DNA of 64,000 nucleotides from positions 2,914,001 to 2,978,000 of the forward strand of contig PYIU01000004.1 in assembly GCA_003415625.1 (NCBI GenBank). Direction: 5' to 3'. This document shows, piece by piece, positions 9,864-23,871 of the stretch. The number at the start of each line of letters is the position of its first letter. The first letter of the stretch is position 1. The notes beneath the pieces were generated by a model, which was not told where the DNA came from, did not search any database, and was given only the letters and a program-made list of their open reading frames with translations. The stretch is from Aquanectria penicillioides (lineage: Eukaryota; Ascomycota; Sordariomycetes; Hypocreales; Nectriaceae). The position numbers and the translations under genes are program-made.

Positions 9864-12800
9864 CTCACCCTGGTACGTGCTCAAAGCCAAGCCGTGCGCT
9901 GTAGCCGGGCGGATAGGGAAGCCACTAGTAAAAAAAAGCACCCTATGGAGTTGGCAATTTGCAAGGATCGGCTTCCAGCAAAGGAAACTCCCATAAGCCT
10001 TGGTGCCGCAAAATCTCGATCCCATATAACGACCGGCAAGCGTCCCGGGATCTCCCCTCAACGGCTGACAAACTAGTCGACAAGATGGGCAGGGATCGTT
10101 TCGTGATGCCATACCGACGGCTTTAGCTATGGCCCAGGACCCAAATTAGACGGCACCTGTGCTCTGAATGGGTCATCTCAAAGCACATCACCACTCATGG
10201 CGCCGTCGGCTCCAGCTCCTGATCAGCCACCAAGCCTTACAATCCAGGCCTGCATCAAACAGCCTCCTCCAGACACAGCCGCATCAATAATTAACTAATC
10301 TGTAGCCGCACCCCGAGGATCCGGTGCCCGACGGCATTAGTGCAACGACCACCGACTAGCCCGTCCAGCTGAACCAATGTGTTACAAAGTGAGTGGGAGC
10401 ATCCCCCGAAAAGACATGCCTCGTGGAGAACGGGCACAATGTAATGTGACAGATCTCCTGACCGGAAGGAGCACTGAACCCCGTGCTTCTGATCCATGAC
10501 TTCCGAGGCAGAGCCCCGAGACAGAGTCTCCCGAACGACTCAGTCGGACGGCTGGGACGACGATGGAGCCCTGTTTTCGGTCTCGTCAACCATGGGCCAT
10601 CTGCATGTGCCTTGGCGGCTTGCCAATGACAGCCCCATCCCATTCAAGTCCAAGGACCAAAACCCCCGACAGACCAGGAGCCGACATCCCCAACCTGCAG
10701 CTTCTCAGCCCAACCCAATCTCTCGACGCAGACCGGAGCCCTGTTTTGTCAATTTCCCATCACCCTACTTCAATGACCCCGGTTCAAAAAGCAATGAGCT
10801 CAGCCGCCCCGCCTATAACGGCACGCAGCAAAGCCCTCAAACAGGCCTGCATCTAGGACTGCGAGCACAAACAAGCAAATGCACGCACACGCACACAGCA
10901 CACGCACGCGCACACGGGTACCCTTGTATCGGTCTGTTGGCGTTGCGCCCCTAGGGCTTAGGGAGTGGCCCCGGCACTTGGGAGGCGGATACCGCTGGTT
11001 TGGAGATTATGGTTCCGGGCGCGTGTGGCGCGCGGGCTGTCACTCTAACCGGGGGAGAGTTGCGTCTCTGGCGCTCGGGATGGACATCACTGGGTTCGGT
11101 GACCTTTGAGTCCGTGCCGTAAGGCTACATGAAACCAGATGTAGGTATTGATCAAGCTTGCAATATCGTATACGTTCTGTGCGGCCAGATCTATTTGGTG
11201 CGAGATCTCCGAACTTATTTTTCGTGGCTCCTCTGGAGGCATGTGGCTCGAGGAAAGAAAAAGAGACAAGAGACAAAAAGTAAGTCCAAGAAGGTCCAAC
11301 AAAGACAGGGGATAAGAACTTCGATGGCCAATCAAGGGCTGGCACCCTGGGCATTCTTGGGCTCTATGCATTGCTAAAGCTCAGACATTGGGTCTGGGTG
11401 ACATTGTGACACATTTGGGTTTTGTGCCAGCCTTTGAAGCTTTGGTTGCAGTTTTCTCATGTGGAAATTCACGCACAAAACGTTGTCGTGAACCAAGGCC
11501 AACCAAGTCCAAGTCGGCAACGCGGCTGATGCTGGCACTCTCAACGTCTCGACAATACACTTAGGCTGGGAAAGCCTTGTCGATGGGCTTGGAGGAGAAG
11601 CGCCACCAGGGACGATCGGCGCAGGGATGTTGGGCGCAGATCGTCCGCCATTGAGCGCGCGCGTTGACCAGCGGATTTCTCCACTGGCACAGCAGGCCTC
11701 ATGCTGGCCGGATGTGTGCCCCGTTCTGCAACTTGGTCCCAGGGAGCTGCTAGCGGCCGCCTGGACCAGGCAGGGCGGCCGACCATATGAGAGCGTCAAT
11801 TATTGACAGCGCAAACCCCTTCAGAGGGACCTCGTCGTTACACTGCTCAGTTCCTTCAACAAGGGGTTGCAGAAGGCGCTCCTGGCGCTCAGCTGTTGTT
11901 TCCACCTGTTGTTAGCCAAGGCGTTGCTCCACGTGTTGAACGGTTTCCCCATCGACGCCGCCTTCAGATTAGTGAATGCGGCATCATATTTGTCTATGCA
12001 GGTCTGGCCCTCTTCGAAAGCTGACTGCTCATAATTGGTCAAGTGCCTGTGCGCTGGTATAGGAAGAAGCAATGGTGACCAGTCCGCTATTCTTGTGGCT
12101 TGAGGTCATCATCATAGGGGCCTCTCAAAGTATACTGCTGGCCATGAACCTAATACTTTGAGCTATTCAACTGGTCACCTGACGTGTCGTACATGGTATT
12201 CCCAAAGGATGGGAAACAACGCAGCCACAAGAGCTTGTCAGTCCCGAAAGCTTGGATTGCATAAAGGCGCCCCCCTGAAGACCTGAATGAAAGGAAGACA
12301 TGATGGAAATGGCTTCATTATCCTGCTTGGTCGTGTGATAAGTTCACATTTTTGTGTTGCAGAATGTAGTGGAAATCAAATGCAACTCAGGTCATTACCA
12401 AGACTGACTTAGTCAGGCTGTCGCCGCTGCAAGCACAAGCGGATGTTGAAATCAGGATACTCGTCCCCTTTTGAAGAATGCAAGTAACCAATAAACCCTG
12501 ATTGGCATGATACCTTCTGCAGGTATATTACTTATGGCCTTTGACCCGAAGGACTCTTCCCACACCAAATTGTTTTCGATGCTATTCCGTGTTGGCATTC
12601 AGCATCAACCTTGCGTCTAGTCATGTTAACCCAATCTCGCGTGTACCCCAGACGATGGACGCCAGGTGGGCCGACTCGAATAAGTTGATCCCTGAGAGCG
12701 TTCTGAGGGTAACCAATGGTGTACTTTCTCGTGATCCAACCTCGACAACCTCGGATGAGGAGGAATCTGCATCCATGCGAAGTGGGGCGTTGGATCTGGC

Positions 12801-14277
12801 ACGTCCGTACTACCGGGATGCACGAGGAATCCGCCTCTGACGGTTGACTGGGATAGCCTTGGTCGAATGGTCTCGATCTTCGGTCAAGGCCCATGGTGCT
12901 CCGCCTTATGGCACGATCCCCGCTCTCTCGATTCTTAGACCCATGTGCTAACGAATGGAGTTTGCATAGGCTTGACGTTTTTCCCCGTTAGTCTTATCGC
13001 CTACTGCGTCTTTAGTAGGGGTAGGCTCCACTTGCGGCAGACGCCATCGGTCTGTTGAGCCACGGAGCTAGTTTGGCACACGGATGGCTTGAGGTTAGCT
13101 TGGAGGAAGCCCCTGGCTCTTGGGGATCTTGCTCTGGCACATGGCACCGCGTCTCGTCTTGACGGGACAAGATCGCCACATTCTGATTGACAGGGCGGCG
13201 GCGATGTTGTCCTGCGTCGAGAGCAGCAGAATGCAACCCTAGAGAGACGCTAATTCCATCTTCGGATTACGCGAGACCCTGCCGGCGATGCAATGACAGA
13301 AGAAGCCCCGTGCGGAAGAGGCATTTCGCCAGAGAGGGAGTCGAATGCTTGGGGGGAAGTCACAGCAACAGTTCCATCGGTCCATGTCCGGAGTGGTGGT
13401 GTGTCGTTGCCCAGAGTCAAGTCAGCGGAGACATTAATTGTCCCACCTCACCAGCCCTCAGCTAGGGTCTCGGAGTTGAAGCTGGGTCCTTGGGCTTGGT
13501 CAGGCCGACCGGGATGTGCTAGGGACGATTCCGTTGGTCCTGGTCTGATCGAATTGATTGGCACATATCCCGTACCCGTACTGCGTACCGACACACTCAA
13601 CGTAGCGCGTGCGAGGAGTACCGTGATGTACTTTGAACATGGCGTATCCGCTGACTGGCCGGCGACCTCAACCACCAGGCCAGGGGAAGGGGCGGCAGGC
13701 GTTCTCTCGTTCCGGAAACGTCGGTGAGCGACCGGACGAGGCAGACTTTCGCTGCGACTGACAGTGATGATTTTCGGGCCCTGGCGAAACTCTGGAGCGA
13801 AGCTATCGATTTCGGTCGGCTCCCACGGTCAACCATTGCGCCCGGCTAGCCGGGCTTGCCATGGCGTCCCGACCCCAGAAAGGGGTTCCCGAGTGCCTCT
13901 TGGCTTTGGGCTGTGGCGGCAGCATTCCGCAGCCTCTTGACAGGGGATGGTCGAGATCAATGCACCATCTCCAAGTCAGTGTGGAGATGGTCTGTGTGTC
14001 GGATTGCTGCGTGCACTGGAGGGTGCATGCACAAGCAAACCTACAGTACAGGGATTTGGCCGCTTTGATGGCTGTGAGGTTGGTACTGTGCACTACTCCC
14101 TCCGTGAGGATGCGATGTGATAACAAGTGCCTTAGTCAGCGAATAGAATTTCACTTTTGGTGTCTGTGTACGTGTGCGTGAGTGTCGGTGATAATGGAAG
14201 GAACTACCTATCATTGCAATTATTGCAACGAGGATTTAAGCTAGCCATCCCGAAGAAACGACCCGTACCAAGGTCGG

Positions 14278-14383
14278 TGCCTACCTACCTAGGTACCCAG
14301 GTAAGGAGAAAACCTTGCACTTGTACATGTAGGTACCCGCAGTAGGCACCCTACCAACCTACCTGAGGCACTAAGGTACCGAG
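14278..14383. repeat. TACCTAGGTACC-type repeat cluster
   Basis: About 105 bases contain repeated GTAGGTACC, CCTACCTAC and CTAGGTACC variants on both strands, able to form imperfect hairpins. Shorter examples occur near 2654-2675, 4339-4365, 41171-41190, 41235-41255 and 60042-60055. Such scattered motifs are familiar from Sordariomycete intergenic DNA. Their function is not known to me. Confidence 0.6.
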
Positions 14384-17300
14384 AGAGGAAGCAAGGCGAT
14401 CAGGAAGGTGCAACCTCCGACAACGCGTCCGACATGTGTCAGGTCGCACCAGTGGCCTTTCCTCGTCATCATTGTCCCCCGTTGCATCTCTATGGTTCCC
14501 GTGCTGTTCAAGATTCTCTCTGACGAGTACTGGTCGCCGTCTCCTCCAAGTAGCAACTCAAGTCGTGGAGAAGCAACCATGTGATAGAAAAGAAGTGTTT
14601 CCAGAAATGGCTTGCCGTTACTCGGAAAGTATGTGCGAAAATAACCCGAGATCCTCATTCGATCATCCCCAATGCGCAGCAGTGCCCCTCTTGGCCATGA
14701 CTAGATGGAAATGCCGGGTATCTACCAGGTTGAGAAAACCTGGTTCAAGCGTTGGCATGGTCCCGAATGACCGGCTCCCGCCGTACAGGCCCCGATATAT
14801 CGCCATCACGCTGCCTGCTGCCGCCCTTGCATGGTGAGGGCCACCAGCGGGGATGTCGCTCCACAGGAAGATCTCCATCGTCGGGCCTGGCTGCATCAAG
14901 GGAACCATGAAGAAACATCGCTGCCGCGGGGTCCTAATTCCAACGGTGTGAAAGCACTTTGGGGACGCAAAATTAGAGACATGGACACATATTGAGGACA
15001 GGTACTTACCAGTAACCTTTGTCAGATTGATACGATTTGGGATGACGAGGGACGACATAACTGCCTTGGGCGGGTTCCCTAATCCAACATTGACGTCGTT
15101 GCAAAAAGGAGTGGCATGCAGCCCGCCGTGGTATGGCGCACCCCCATCCTTGAGCCGTCGCAAGCCCAGGGCCATGGGAAGGACACCTGGTGGCACAAAC
15201 CTCCCAGGAGAGCAGATGCATGGCGTTGAAGAAGGTTGATGGGGACGATGGCCCAAGTGCACCAAGCCAGCCAGCCAGCCGTCTCCAAGGCTGGCAACCA
15301 GAGGGATGCCACTTAGCGCCAAGCGTCTTTTAGCGCGTGGAGGTGCGTCTCCATTGTGCAGCCAGTTCAGTGAACATTTCAGGTGCCGAAAACTTGACCA
15401 ACATCCATTTCCAGGGCCACCCCAATGGTACTTGCAAAGAACCCAATACATTGGAAGTCCATGACAGTAGGTAACAGCGATATTCCAGGTTTCATTCCCG
15501 CAACTGAATCGATGCGACGGGCGTGGCTAACGGACCCTTGATTGGGCGACTGAGCAAGACTCGATGCTACCCCAAATCCCCAATGCCTCTCCCGCTCGGG
15601 CTAAACGGAAAAGAGATTAAGGTCAAGACAAGACTCGCGGCCTTGCTGCTTCGGGGAATGTTAGACGAGCATGCCCATGTGACAAGGTCTCACATCAATC
15701 AATCACGATGAGATGAGCATGGTGAGTAAGGCTTCTCTCAGTTTTGGGTCTTGGAGACTATCGCTGACCCGCGCTCCCAAGATCGAGAAAGTGAATACGT
15801 AATAGGTCTGGCTGCCAGATAGAGAGATTGCGTGTTCCAATTTTAGGAGTATTGGATCACAACTGGACTGCAGTCGTTTCTCCCATTGACTGCGCCTACT
15901 ATCCTGTCTAGGAACAAGCTCCGACTTGTGTAACAATACTTTGACATTGTCTTGGAATGGGGTTGTTCCATATTCATCTGAGTATCTGAGAGACGACCAT
16001 GACGTTGGGTCTCTCAGTTGATGACGATGGTCTGCGGATGAGTGCATCGGATTCAAAGCGGCCCCTGGGATGAAATATGCCAAGGAGGCCGTTACTTCAA
16101 TCCCAAGTTTCAATGGACCCGGAAGTCGATAGCCTCTCTCACGGCCATTCGCCTCCACAGGTAGTGGCGTCAAAGCAACCATCAATCACCTGTGTCATTT
16201 CCAGGAAGAAGGCTCTGAGCAAGCCAGGCACACAGAGAGGCCCTTGCCCTTCAGATCGCTGTTGTAGGTACTCCATTCATTGAGCTTTTGAACCTGTCAC
16301 CCCCTGGTCCATGCACCTCAGCTGAGTCTGGACCAGGTCTACGGCGATGCAAGTGCGGTACCCGCATTTGCACTAAACCAATGCGAACCAAGAGAAGGCA
16401 ATGGCAAGGGGGATAAGAAGGTTTGGCTTCATTGAGCCTGGCGGGGTCTATCATGTCACGCCCCATTGCCGCGACCAGTGAGTTGCGATTGTGGGTTTCG
16501 ATGGGCGTGGATGGTACGCGGAATTGGATATTGGATGCAGCGTCATACTGGTGGATGATTGGGACAGATTGGTTGGCGCCAGAGTTGGTCATTCTCGCAC
16601 GTACCAAGCTGGCCCATGCCAGTATTCAGGTGAGAGTACAAACACGAATGTATTTTGGCCTTGCGCTAGGCCCACTGGCCTCGAGATCTTACTCATTACA
16701 TGGCTAGGCGATCACCGCCGCTGGCCATGGGGCTATCAATATCGTTATTTGCCTCAGAATGAATACCAACCCCTCCCAGCATTGTGGTTCAAAGCCGCCC
16801 GCCAAAGGGGTAGAGTAGCCTTGTATCCAAGACGCCGCCGTCCGGTCATCGACAGACCGTTGCAAAAGGCTGGATGACGGGCTTGTTGGCTTGCGGGCTG
16901 CTTGCCGGGGCGCACCCACTATGCAGCAAGCCGGGGGTGGAGGAAGGGCGGATGCCACGTCCGGCGTACCGCGTGTTGGATCTGGTGCTAGCCATGGGTG
17001 TGTGTGGTGCGAAGTGCACATTCGGTTTGTCCAACAACCAGTAGCCTTCTTTTTGGGAGGGGGGGATGGGGCGGGGACATACTGCGACGAATGTGTCTTG
17101 ACTGTTGGTCGATGGTATTGTGTAAGCCCCGTCTTTGGACAAGTGAGTTTTTCAGAGACTCAACTAGACCAACTCAATTGTGCAGGTACCTCCTTTCATA
17201 CTTCTTTATCAGGTACGCTGTCTGATTCACGGCGGCGAGAGTGATTCAGCAAATGGATCATAGCCAGACCCCACAATTGGATGCCGACATACTGGAAAGT

Positions 17301-20300
17301 CACGGATAGATGGAGCGAGATGTACGTAAAAAGCTATCTCACCATCGCCGGCAGTTCAAGGCGAGAGGAACTAGGGCCAGCTAGCGCGCCAGCTAAGGCG
17401 ATGGCAGGTAGCTTTCTTCCTTAGAAACCTGTGACACCGGGTCAAAATCGGTAGTATCAACGGCGTGCCAAGACTATGATGGATGACATGGACAGCCTCC
17501 ATGCGTTAGTCGAGGATCCATCGCGCGGGATGCGGCTTTGTTCTGGTTTCGAGGACGAGAGTTCAAACGACGAATCTCCGCCAGGTTAACGATACCAATG
17601 GTGTCGGATGGTAGCAGCAGCAATATTATGCACAGACCAAATATTCGTTCCGGGGCCCGGATTGCGTGTACCGGTGTCAGTTATGTCCGGGCCACAAATG
17701 CAACGCAAAACACGACAATGGGTATAAAGACGGACCGTATAGTATTCACGACAAGAAAAAGAAAGCAGAGGGAAACACCTGGCGCAAGCAGCCGTGGAGA
17801 CGAGATGGGAGATCTACCTATGTGGTGTGTGTGAATGCGTGTGCTTGTACTCCATAGGAGCCAGGGGGTTCCATGAGCAGATCATTCCGGCCCGAGTCTA
17901 TTGGAGCAACGGGGAAAAGCTGAGGGCTGGCTATGCCAGATCGAGGGGTGATGGTACGCACAGCAGAGAGTCATGCCACAGCTGTTTCTTGGTATTGGCT
18001 CTGTGTGGATGCTGAGAGATCGCACCCCCCACTCGTGCATTGAAAGCAAGTGCAGGAGTGACGGCGAGCAGGCATCCAATCTAGACAGTACGAAGGGTAC
18101 GAACATTGTCACAGCGAATCGCTGCGTTGCTATCTCACTCATTGTCCCGGATGCGCCGAAGGGGACTGGCTTATCGACCAGACTGGGCTGGACTCGAACG
18201 GGGATCGAAGACAATGGTCACAGGCGGCCGCGCGTGAGGTCAACTATTTCCATTCCAACCCGTCTTCATTCCAGACAGTCGGTTCACCCATGAATGGATC
18301 AAACTTCGGTTGGCTTGAGCCCAGTGGGCTCGCTGACGGAGTCGCTCTGGTTGGAGAGGGGGGAGAGCGAACAGGTGGGTTGCAAAGGGACAATGAGAAG
18401 GGGGGGGGGGATGGGTGGTTGTCATGCCAGAAATCACACTCTCTTGTGAGTGCGACCTGCGTCACAGACGGGAGGCGAGCGCCTCATTTTCGATGTGTTC
18501 CCAAGAGCTGGGTCGGCATGGCTGAGGCTATCCGTCAATGGCGGCGGAAGGGCTCAACAGAGAGCGTCCGACAAGTACGAAGTGAGTGTCGGGGGGATCC
18601 ACGATGGGTTGGGGTCCAGCGGTGGGCGCGCCTCTGTCGCCCTGGTCCCTGGCTTGTGGTCAATGGTCGACGGAGGGGCGTGCGCCTCACAGCCCGCGAG
18701 GATGGACTTTGGGGAGCAGGGGAATTACGACTGGGACTGGCACTGGGATTGGCGACTGGGATGTGGTTGGCGATGCGGACGAGTTGACAGGGGGCGAAGG
18801 CACAGAGGGTACGGCAACATTTTGTGCCATACTGAGCGATGCCGTGGATTCAGACACGCAGGCAAAATATTGGAGTCGAGGCAGAGAGAAAGACTCAGAG
18901 TCTGATTCGCGATCGCCTGCTGATTCTCTGATCTATTGCGTTGCATTGTGGGCCCTTGGACGCCCGTGGAGCACTCAGACTCAATTCGTGAAATGCAAAT
19001 GAAATCTTGAGGCAGCCCGCTTTCACATCTGGGGAATATCCAAGGGACCACATCCACTAGTCAAGCCTATGCCCTGGTCTCGTCACCCCTGGCACGCACA
19101 GGTAGACAGGTCCCTGTCTTTGCAGCCTGCAGCCCAGCTTGGTCTGGGTAATGGATGCTGGGATGAGGAAAAGCATGGGGACGCGGCATGACATGGGCAC
19201 TGATTATTGTGGTTTTTTTTTTTTTCCCCCTTCATTGTTCAGGCCTCGGAAGGGTAGCAAATTCTTCACCCCAATCTCCAATTATGAATTTTTTTCAATT
19301 TTTCTTATTTTTATCCCGCCCTCTTACCTCATTGCTAATTCAACGCCCCCCAACAACTCCCTTACCCTTGCCGCCCTCAATCTTGTTCTGCTCGTATCTC
19401 ACGTCCCATCGGAGCCTGCGGCATCCATAAAAATCTGACCCAACCGATGGAACCTTTCCCACGAGCGGGCCTCCGGACATGGGGGGCGGGATCCTTTGGG
19501 GCTGAAGACAACCAGTGAGCCCCGAGACAGGAGAAACAAAAAAAAAAGTGAGGGAAAATTGGACCCCCAATCTGCGAGAAATCTATAGTCTATGTGCATT
19601 GTACTACACTTTAGGATCACCAATTCCCATCCCATGGCTTTGTGCCCGTGCATGGGGGGCTGTTTCCCAGCCCAGAAAGTAAAATATGGGCAATATCCAA
19701 TGAACCCAAAAAAAGAAGCATCGGACAACCAGGGCCTCGGGTTTTTGTGGAGGAGTAGGGATTGGAACACTGGAGGGGCATTTGGGATGACCAGGACGGG
19801 TTTCTTTTTTGTTCCTTCTTCCCCGCCCCTGTCGTTTTCATGGTTGTCTTTGTTAGCTCTCATGTACTTGTATCTGCATCTCGTGTTGCTCAACAAGCAA
19901 CAAGTCAAGCCGAAGCCAGTGCTTCTTTTTTGGAAACCGGGCTGCTCGATCAGAGTCATATCGTGCGGGACAGACCCGAACCGCATGGTTATGTCTGTCA
20001 ATTGGAAGCTGAACAGCGCACTGATGAATGATGCCCAACCTGATGTCTCTCCCTCTGCTTCTGCTGTCCATCCTTCTCATCCTATTTGGGCATAACGCAC
20101 GCCCTGCCCCCCCGTCTTACCCTCTCTACCCACTCGGCACTGGGGTTCGGAGGCTTGCCCTATCTCGTCCACCCCCAACCTGCCCGTTGCGTGTGTCTCG
20201 TTTTGGCCACTAGCTGTCATTCTCGGTTCCAAGACAAGACACGACAAGACACGACAAGACAAGAGGCCCTGTAATCCCACACAAACAATTTTTTTCTTCT

Positions 20301-21640
20301 TGTTGCGTAGCAGGGTTGTGTCTTGTAGCCCACCCATTGCTCATCGGCGACTGCCCACCCGCCGAGGCCATGCTGCCGGATGCTACAACCGACTGGCTCG
20401 GGAGACGAGGTCGGGGCCAGGCGGAAGCGAGGCTCCTGTCTTCTGACTTGTCGACTGCCGTTGTTTCGCAGTCAGCGCGAGCTTATCGATCCCTCTGAGA
20501 CCCCATGAGACCTAGGCCCATCTAGAAAGAGCAACATGAATTCCCCAGCTCGGTTGTCGGAAGCAAAAACAAGCACTGGGGCTTAGGTCGGCGAGCTTAT
20601 ACTCGTGGCATGGCGTTCTGCCCCGGGTCTGGCTGGGTATCACATAGTCCAGTAGTTTGAATCCTGCCCCGTCCATAGACGCACAACACCAGCGTACATA
20701 GTGCACTATGTACTCACAGACACTCCTCGCCGCTTCCGCTTCGGACACTCCCATCACCACCGCCACTATTACACCATGGGCCGTCCATCCTATTGTTCCC
20801 TAGGACGCCTTCCGCCGCCGTCCCCGTTACACGGTAGCACGCCCCCAGGGGAGGGGAGAAACAAAAGCCCAGCCGCCCGGAACCCGCCACGGCGAGGGAC
20901 AGACAGCTGGACAAGTCCCAACCAGCCGTGAGCTGCGATACGTGCAGTTTCGACTCAGTTGCCTTTGCTTCTTCTGCGTGTGCGAAGCGCACGTTCAGAG
21001 GCCGCGCCCCCCAGCCTGTCAGCCAGCCGCTCACCCAACTAGCCTAGGCCTGTTGACGACCCATGACACATTTGCTCACACTCACTCACTCACACGCACG
21101 TACCACGCACTGCACGTCTACTTTGCCTGCCACCACCACCACCACCACACCTTCCTCCTCCTCCTCCTCCACTACCACTAGAAGCAGCAACTGAGCACTA
21201 AGCATGATTCTACGACGGGGACGCAGGCTCGAAGGCATAGGCCACCGATGGGACCCAGCCGGATCCAGACCCAGACCCAGACCCAAGGGACAGCGAGGAA
21301 AAAGAAAAGAGGCGTGGGCGTGATTTGCGTGCCGTCGGCTGTGAGGCGCCCCGGGGCGGCCAGCCTCTCCCACACACCCCGTTCCCGATCTGGTCCAGCC
21401 ACGCAGGAGAGCGCAGGGGGGGGAGGGGAGGGGCTTGACCTGTAAGAAGAGATGAGGGTGGGAGGAGGGGAGGAGAAGACTTGTCACTCTCCCGTGTTGG
21501 CCCCAGAGCCAAGGCTTGAACCGTAGACGAGCAAGAGATGCACCGGTAGTCAGAGAGAGCTGAGTGAGGCCACTGAGGAGACGTCTTGGCCTGAATTGCC
21601 CCCATCTGGCTGTTGCTTCTCGCTCGCTCCTCGCTCATCA

Positions 21641-21672
21641 CTGGCACTGGCACTGGCACTGGCACTGGCACA
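21641..21672. repeat. (CTGGCA)n microsatellite
   Basis: Five consecutive CTGGCA hexamers plus a partial copy in the gene-free region upstream of the seb1-like gene. Confidence 0.85.
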
Positions 21673-21690
21673 ATCATCTCATCCACACCC

Positions 21691-21720
21691 ACGCGAGCGA
21701 GCGCGTGCGCGCGCGCGCTC
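21691..21720. repeat. Alternating purine-pyrimidine GC tract
   Basis: GCGAGCGAGCGCGTGCGCGC and the following GCGCGC form a nearly perfect alternating purine-pyrimidine tract of the kind that can adopt Z-DNA under supercoiling. A biological role is not shown. Confidence 0.55.
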
Positions 21721-22811
21721 ACACATTTGCCCTCATATCATGGCTGTCTGTTGGCCATTGTTCTCGGTTGACTTGCAGCGAGGGGCATTGTAGCTGAGCG
21801 GTAGCGGTACGCGACGTCTGCAATTCTGGTGGGTTGCGTCTGCTTCGCTGTTGATGGCTCTGAGGTTGTCCATTCGCGTTTTTGTCTGCTCTCGTGTTCT
21901 TGTTGTCTCTCTCTCGTAACTCTCTGCCTCTCTTGCTTGGTCCCAGTCGCGAATAGATCCACACCCCTCCGGAATCGAGCGATGCATCCCGTCCACATCA
22001 GACGCATCCATCCATGACAGCCAGTCACCTTGTCACCAACCCATCCCATCCATTCCCCTTCCCCTCCCCCCCTTCCTAGGTCGCCTCCTCTCCGGCTCCA
22101 GCTCCGGCGGCTTGGTGGGTGGGAAATGGTCGTGGTGGCTGCGTTCTGCTTGCTGCTTGCTGCTTCTGCCGCTGCTGCTGCGACAGTGCGATGCACAAGG
22201 TGGAAGACGACGCTGCTGCATTTGTGCTGTGCGTGCTTCGGTGCTGGGCTTTGCCGCTTTCTCTCTTTTCTCTCAATAGCCACTCCACACACACGCGAGA
22301 ATGAATGAATGCACAACCGTAACCCACACACCCTTTTTCTTATTGCAGCATTAGCAACAGTAATAGTCGGCCTCTCACTAATCGTATTTTTCGTCCTTTT
22401 TTTTTCCTTTTTCCTTTTTATTCTTTCCTTTATCCCTCCCTCCCTCCTTTAGATTACTTGGGGGGGTGTTCCGTGCTGCTTAGCGTCCATAATTCACTCT
22501 CCTCTCTCTTCCCCTCCAGCTCTGCACAGAGAGCAAGGCCCGGCTCAGCAGCTGGGTCCTGAATCCTTCAGCCCTCCCAAGCTAGTCGATTTGGCGCCTG
22601 GCGTCTTGGTCTAGAGATCCCGTCCCAGGAGGCCCCAGCAGGTTGCGCTAACTCAAAAAGACGCCAAGAGAAGTTACCCCGGGGGGCGTGGTGATGGATT
22701 TGGGACGTGGGCCTGGGTGTGGGCACCGCTCAGTGCCAACAGGGGGGTGGGGCGTGGGCGACTGCTTAGGGGAGTGGAGTGTGCGTGGGAGTGCGCGTGG
22801 GAGTGGGAATG

Positions 22812-23871
22812 GGCGTGGAGTGGCAGCTGGACGGTCCCAGCTAAGGAAATCAGTGGGAGTGTAAGGAAGCAGAGCCCTGAACGACGGCCCTGGAGCAGCC
22901 CTGGGAAGGCCCCAAAAAAATATATACATATTGCTCCAACGCCAAAGGGCGCCACCTGGGAGAGCAAACCTTATTGAGTCTCTGGCTCTCATTGACGACA
23001 CCCCAAAACCACAGAGGTCCCCAGTCAAATCCCCATCATCCTCTCCGACCCCAAGAGCATCGTGACCTTTGTCGACTCTCGACCCCCGACTCGACGCTTG
23101 ACTCTTGACTCTTTGTCACTTCTATAACTCTTTGCCTGACTCTTCTTGCACCTTCTTTTTGAGTTTGAGCTTGAGCTTGCCCTTCCAGACCCTGGGATCC
23201 CCAGAAACCCCAACGCTGCATTTTTAACCTTGCAGGCGACCCAGCCTCGACGACTCCTCTTCCTCGTCCTCCCTCCGTGTATAATAGAAGAAGCTTTGAG
23301 ACCCCCAGCCCCAGGCCCCGGTGTGGTTGATCACAGCCCCTCTCGACGACTTCCAGCTCTTCCAGGAACGCCTTTCCCGGAAGCCATCACCGCCATCCAC
23401 GCCTGGCACCCGGCGCACCCGCAGCCTCACCCCAGACACTTGCTCCTTCAGCTCGCACCTTGATCACGCCTGGATCACAGCTCCTCGCCCAAGCTGCTTC
23501 GTGGTTTTCTTTCCAATTGCGCCTTGGTTCCACCGACAAGACCGTGTAGGAAGACGAAGCTCCAAAAGTTCGCCTACATCGCCGAGGTGCATCGTCAGTC
23601 CCTCCCGTACCCTCCCAAACTAGGCACCCAGCAAGCAAGACACTTTGTTTTTCCAACATCACTCCTGGGTTGAAGGAAAAGCTCGTTCTTTCATCCCTCA
23701 AAGCCTCTCCCCGCCACCAGATATCACCGAAACAGCAGCCGCGGTTGAGAAACAACGCCCCCCCCAATTCATCACACACAGAGCACAAGAAGGTAGCCGC
23801 AGCCGCCGCCGCAGCTAGTAACACCTCCTCCTCTCCCCCACCACATCCACAACATCTCGGGGCGCATTGTC
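22812..23871 (+). promoter_or_regulatory. Promoter and ATG-free leader of the seb1-like gene
   Basis: A TATATA element lies at about 22920-22927. From 22812 to the start codon at 23872 not one ATG occurs in 1,060 bases, checked line by line. About 16-17 would be expected in random sequence of equal base composition. The stretch from about 23040 on is CT-rich, as fungal leaders usually are. The simplest reading is a transcript starting near 22.95-23.05 kb with a leader of 0.8-0.9 kb kept free of upstream start codons. This supports the choice of the ATG at 23872 as the first AUG. Confidence 0.6.

Larger units (their letters stand above)
9292..22811. other. Gene desert (about 13.5 kb), no supported gene
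   Basis: Both strands show only overlapping open frames below about 260 codons, none with a recognisable domain, signal peptide or consistent codon character. I looked for tRNA genes (B-box-like GTTCRA motifs) and found none that fold convincingly. The stretch contains TACCTAGG clusters, a 20-bp palindrome, CA-rich and TGGCAC repeats and an alternating purine-pyrimidine tract, listed separately. Homopolymer errors like those in neighbouring genes could hide a gene, so absence is not proven. Confidence 0.45.

Noticed and set aside
11821..12072. 83-codon - strand frame with fairly protein-like composition
   Set aside because: No family was recognised, no splice-consistent extension keeps the composition, and it lies within the gene desert. 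It may deserve a database search but cannot be supported here.
14663..15451. 262-codon - strand open frame
   Set aside because: Composition is irregular, no domain or splice-consistent extension was seen, and several other frames over the same bases are open too.
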